Part shown: positions 6,043-6,106 of the stretch, in pieces
Layout: each line of letters starts with the position of its first letter
Position numbering within the stretch: the stretch's first letter is position 1
Source of the DNA: Candidatus Borrarchaeota archaeon
Lineage (GTDB): Archaea > Asgardarchaeota > Sifarchaeia > Borrarchaeales > Borrarchaeaceae
Direction of reading: 5' to 3'
DNA: 6,106 nucleotides
Assembly (NCBI GenBank): GCA_016840645.1
Contig: JAEORY010000257.1
Location: 1-6,106, forward strand
Translations under genes and position numbers: made by a program
The notes under the pieces: model-generated
Told to the model about the DNA's origin: nothing
Seen by the model: only the letters and a program-made list of their open reading frames with translations
Databases searched by the model: none

Positions 6043-6106
6043 CCAATATCATCTATATTAGAATAACACTAATGTTTTCTGTTTAACTCAGCGAGTTTCA
6101 TATTTT

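Noticed and set aside
6050..6062. TATA-like TCTAATATAG upstream of the metallo-hydrolase
   Set aside because: It lies only about 10-20 bases before the ATG, too close for a TATA box of a leaderless transcript, and the window ends soon after.

Overview
The window looks archaeal, with modest confidence. None of the genes has a convincing Shine-Dalgarno sequence at its start, ATA and AGA/AGG codons are common, and two families present (a COG1237-type metallo-beta-lactamase hydrolase and a secreted-type transglutaminase-like protein) are frequent in archaea. No rRNA, tRNA or other taxonomic marker is present, so the phylum cannot be fixed from this sequence.

Layout. Bases 1-688 hold the 3' part of a plus-strand gene for a transglutaminase-like cysteine-protease-fold protein; its reading frame is open to the left edge, so the start lies outside the window. 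Bases 837-1469 (plus) encode a 210-residue protein with a C-terminal zinc-bound HNH nuclease domain and an unrecognised N-terminal half. These two genes are AT-rich; a 120-base sample of the HNH gene (1141-1260) counts to about 28% GC. They converge at 1470-1693 on a minus-strand block of higher GC (about 53% in the 60-base sample 4141-4200, about 42% in 5401-5460).

The minus-strand block, read right to left, is: a metallo-beta-lactamase-fold hydrolase (6042-5392); a 153-base gap with two operator-like palindromes; glycerol kinase glpK (5238-3755), split in two by one missing nucleotide in a C4 run at 4610-4613; a malate/L-lactate dehydrogenase-type (Ldh2) oxidoreductase (3734-2655); and a dihydrodipicolinate synthase/N-acetylneuraminate lyase-type aldolase (2617-1694). 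The last three genes are 20 and 37 bases apart and form a probable operon. A kinase, a 2-oxoacid/2-hydroxyacid oxidoreductase and a pyruvate-type lyase look like a small carbon-acid or amino-acid catabolic cassette feeding central C3 metabolism, but the substrate of the two downstream enzymes cannot be read from the sequence.

The points most worth a second look are the glpK frameshift, the metabolic logic of the three-gene cassette, the unrecognised N-terminal half of the HNH protein, the insertion in the transglutaminase-like domain, and the dyads upstream of glpK. No CRISPR array, insertion sequence, RNA gene or clear defence system was seen, and no gene-free stretch exceeds 300 bases.
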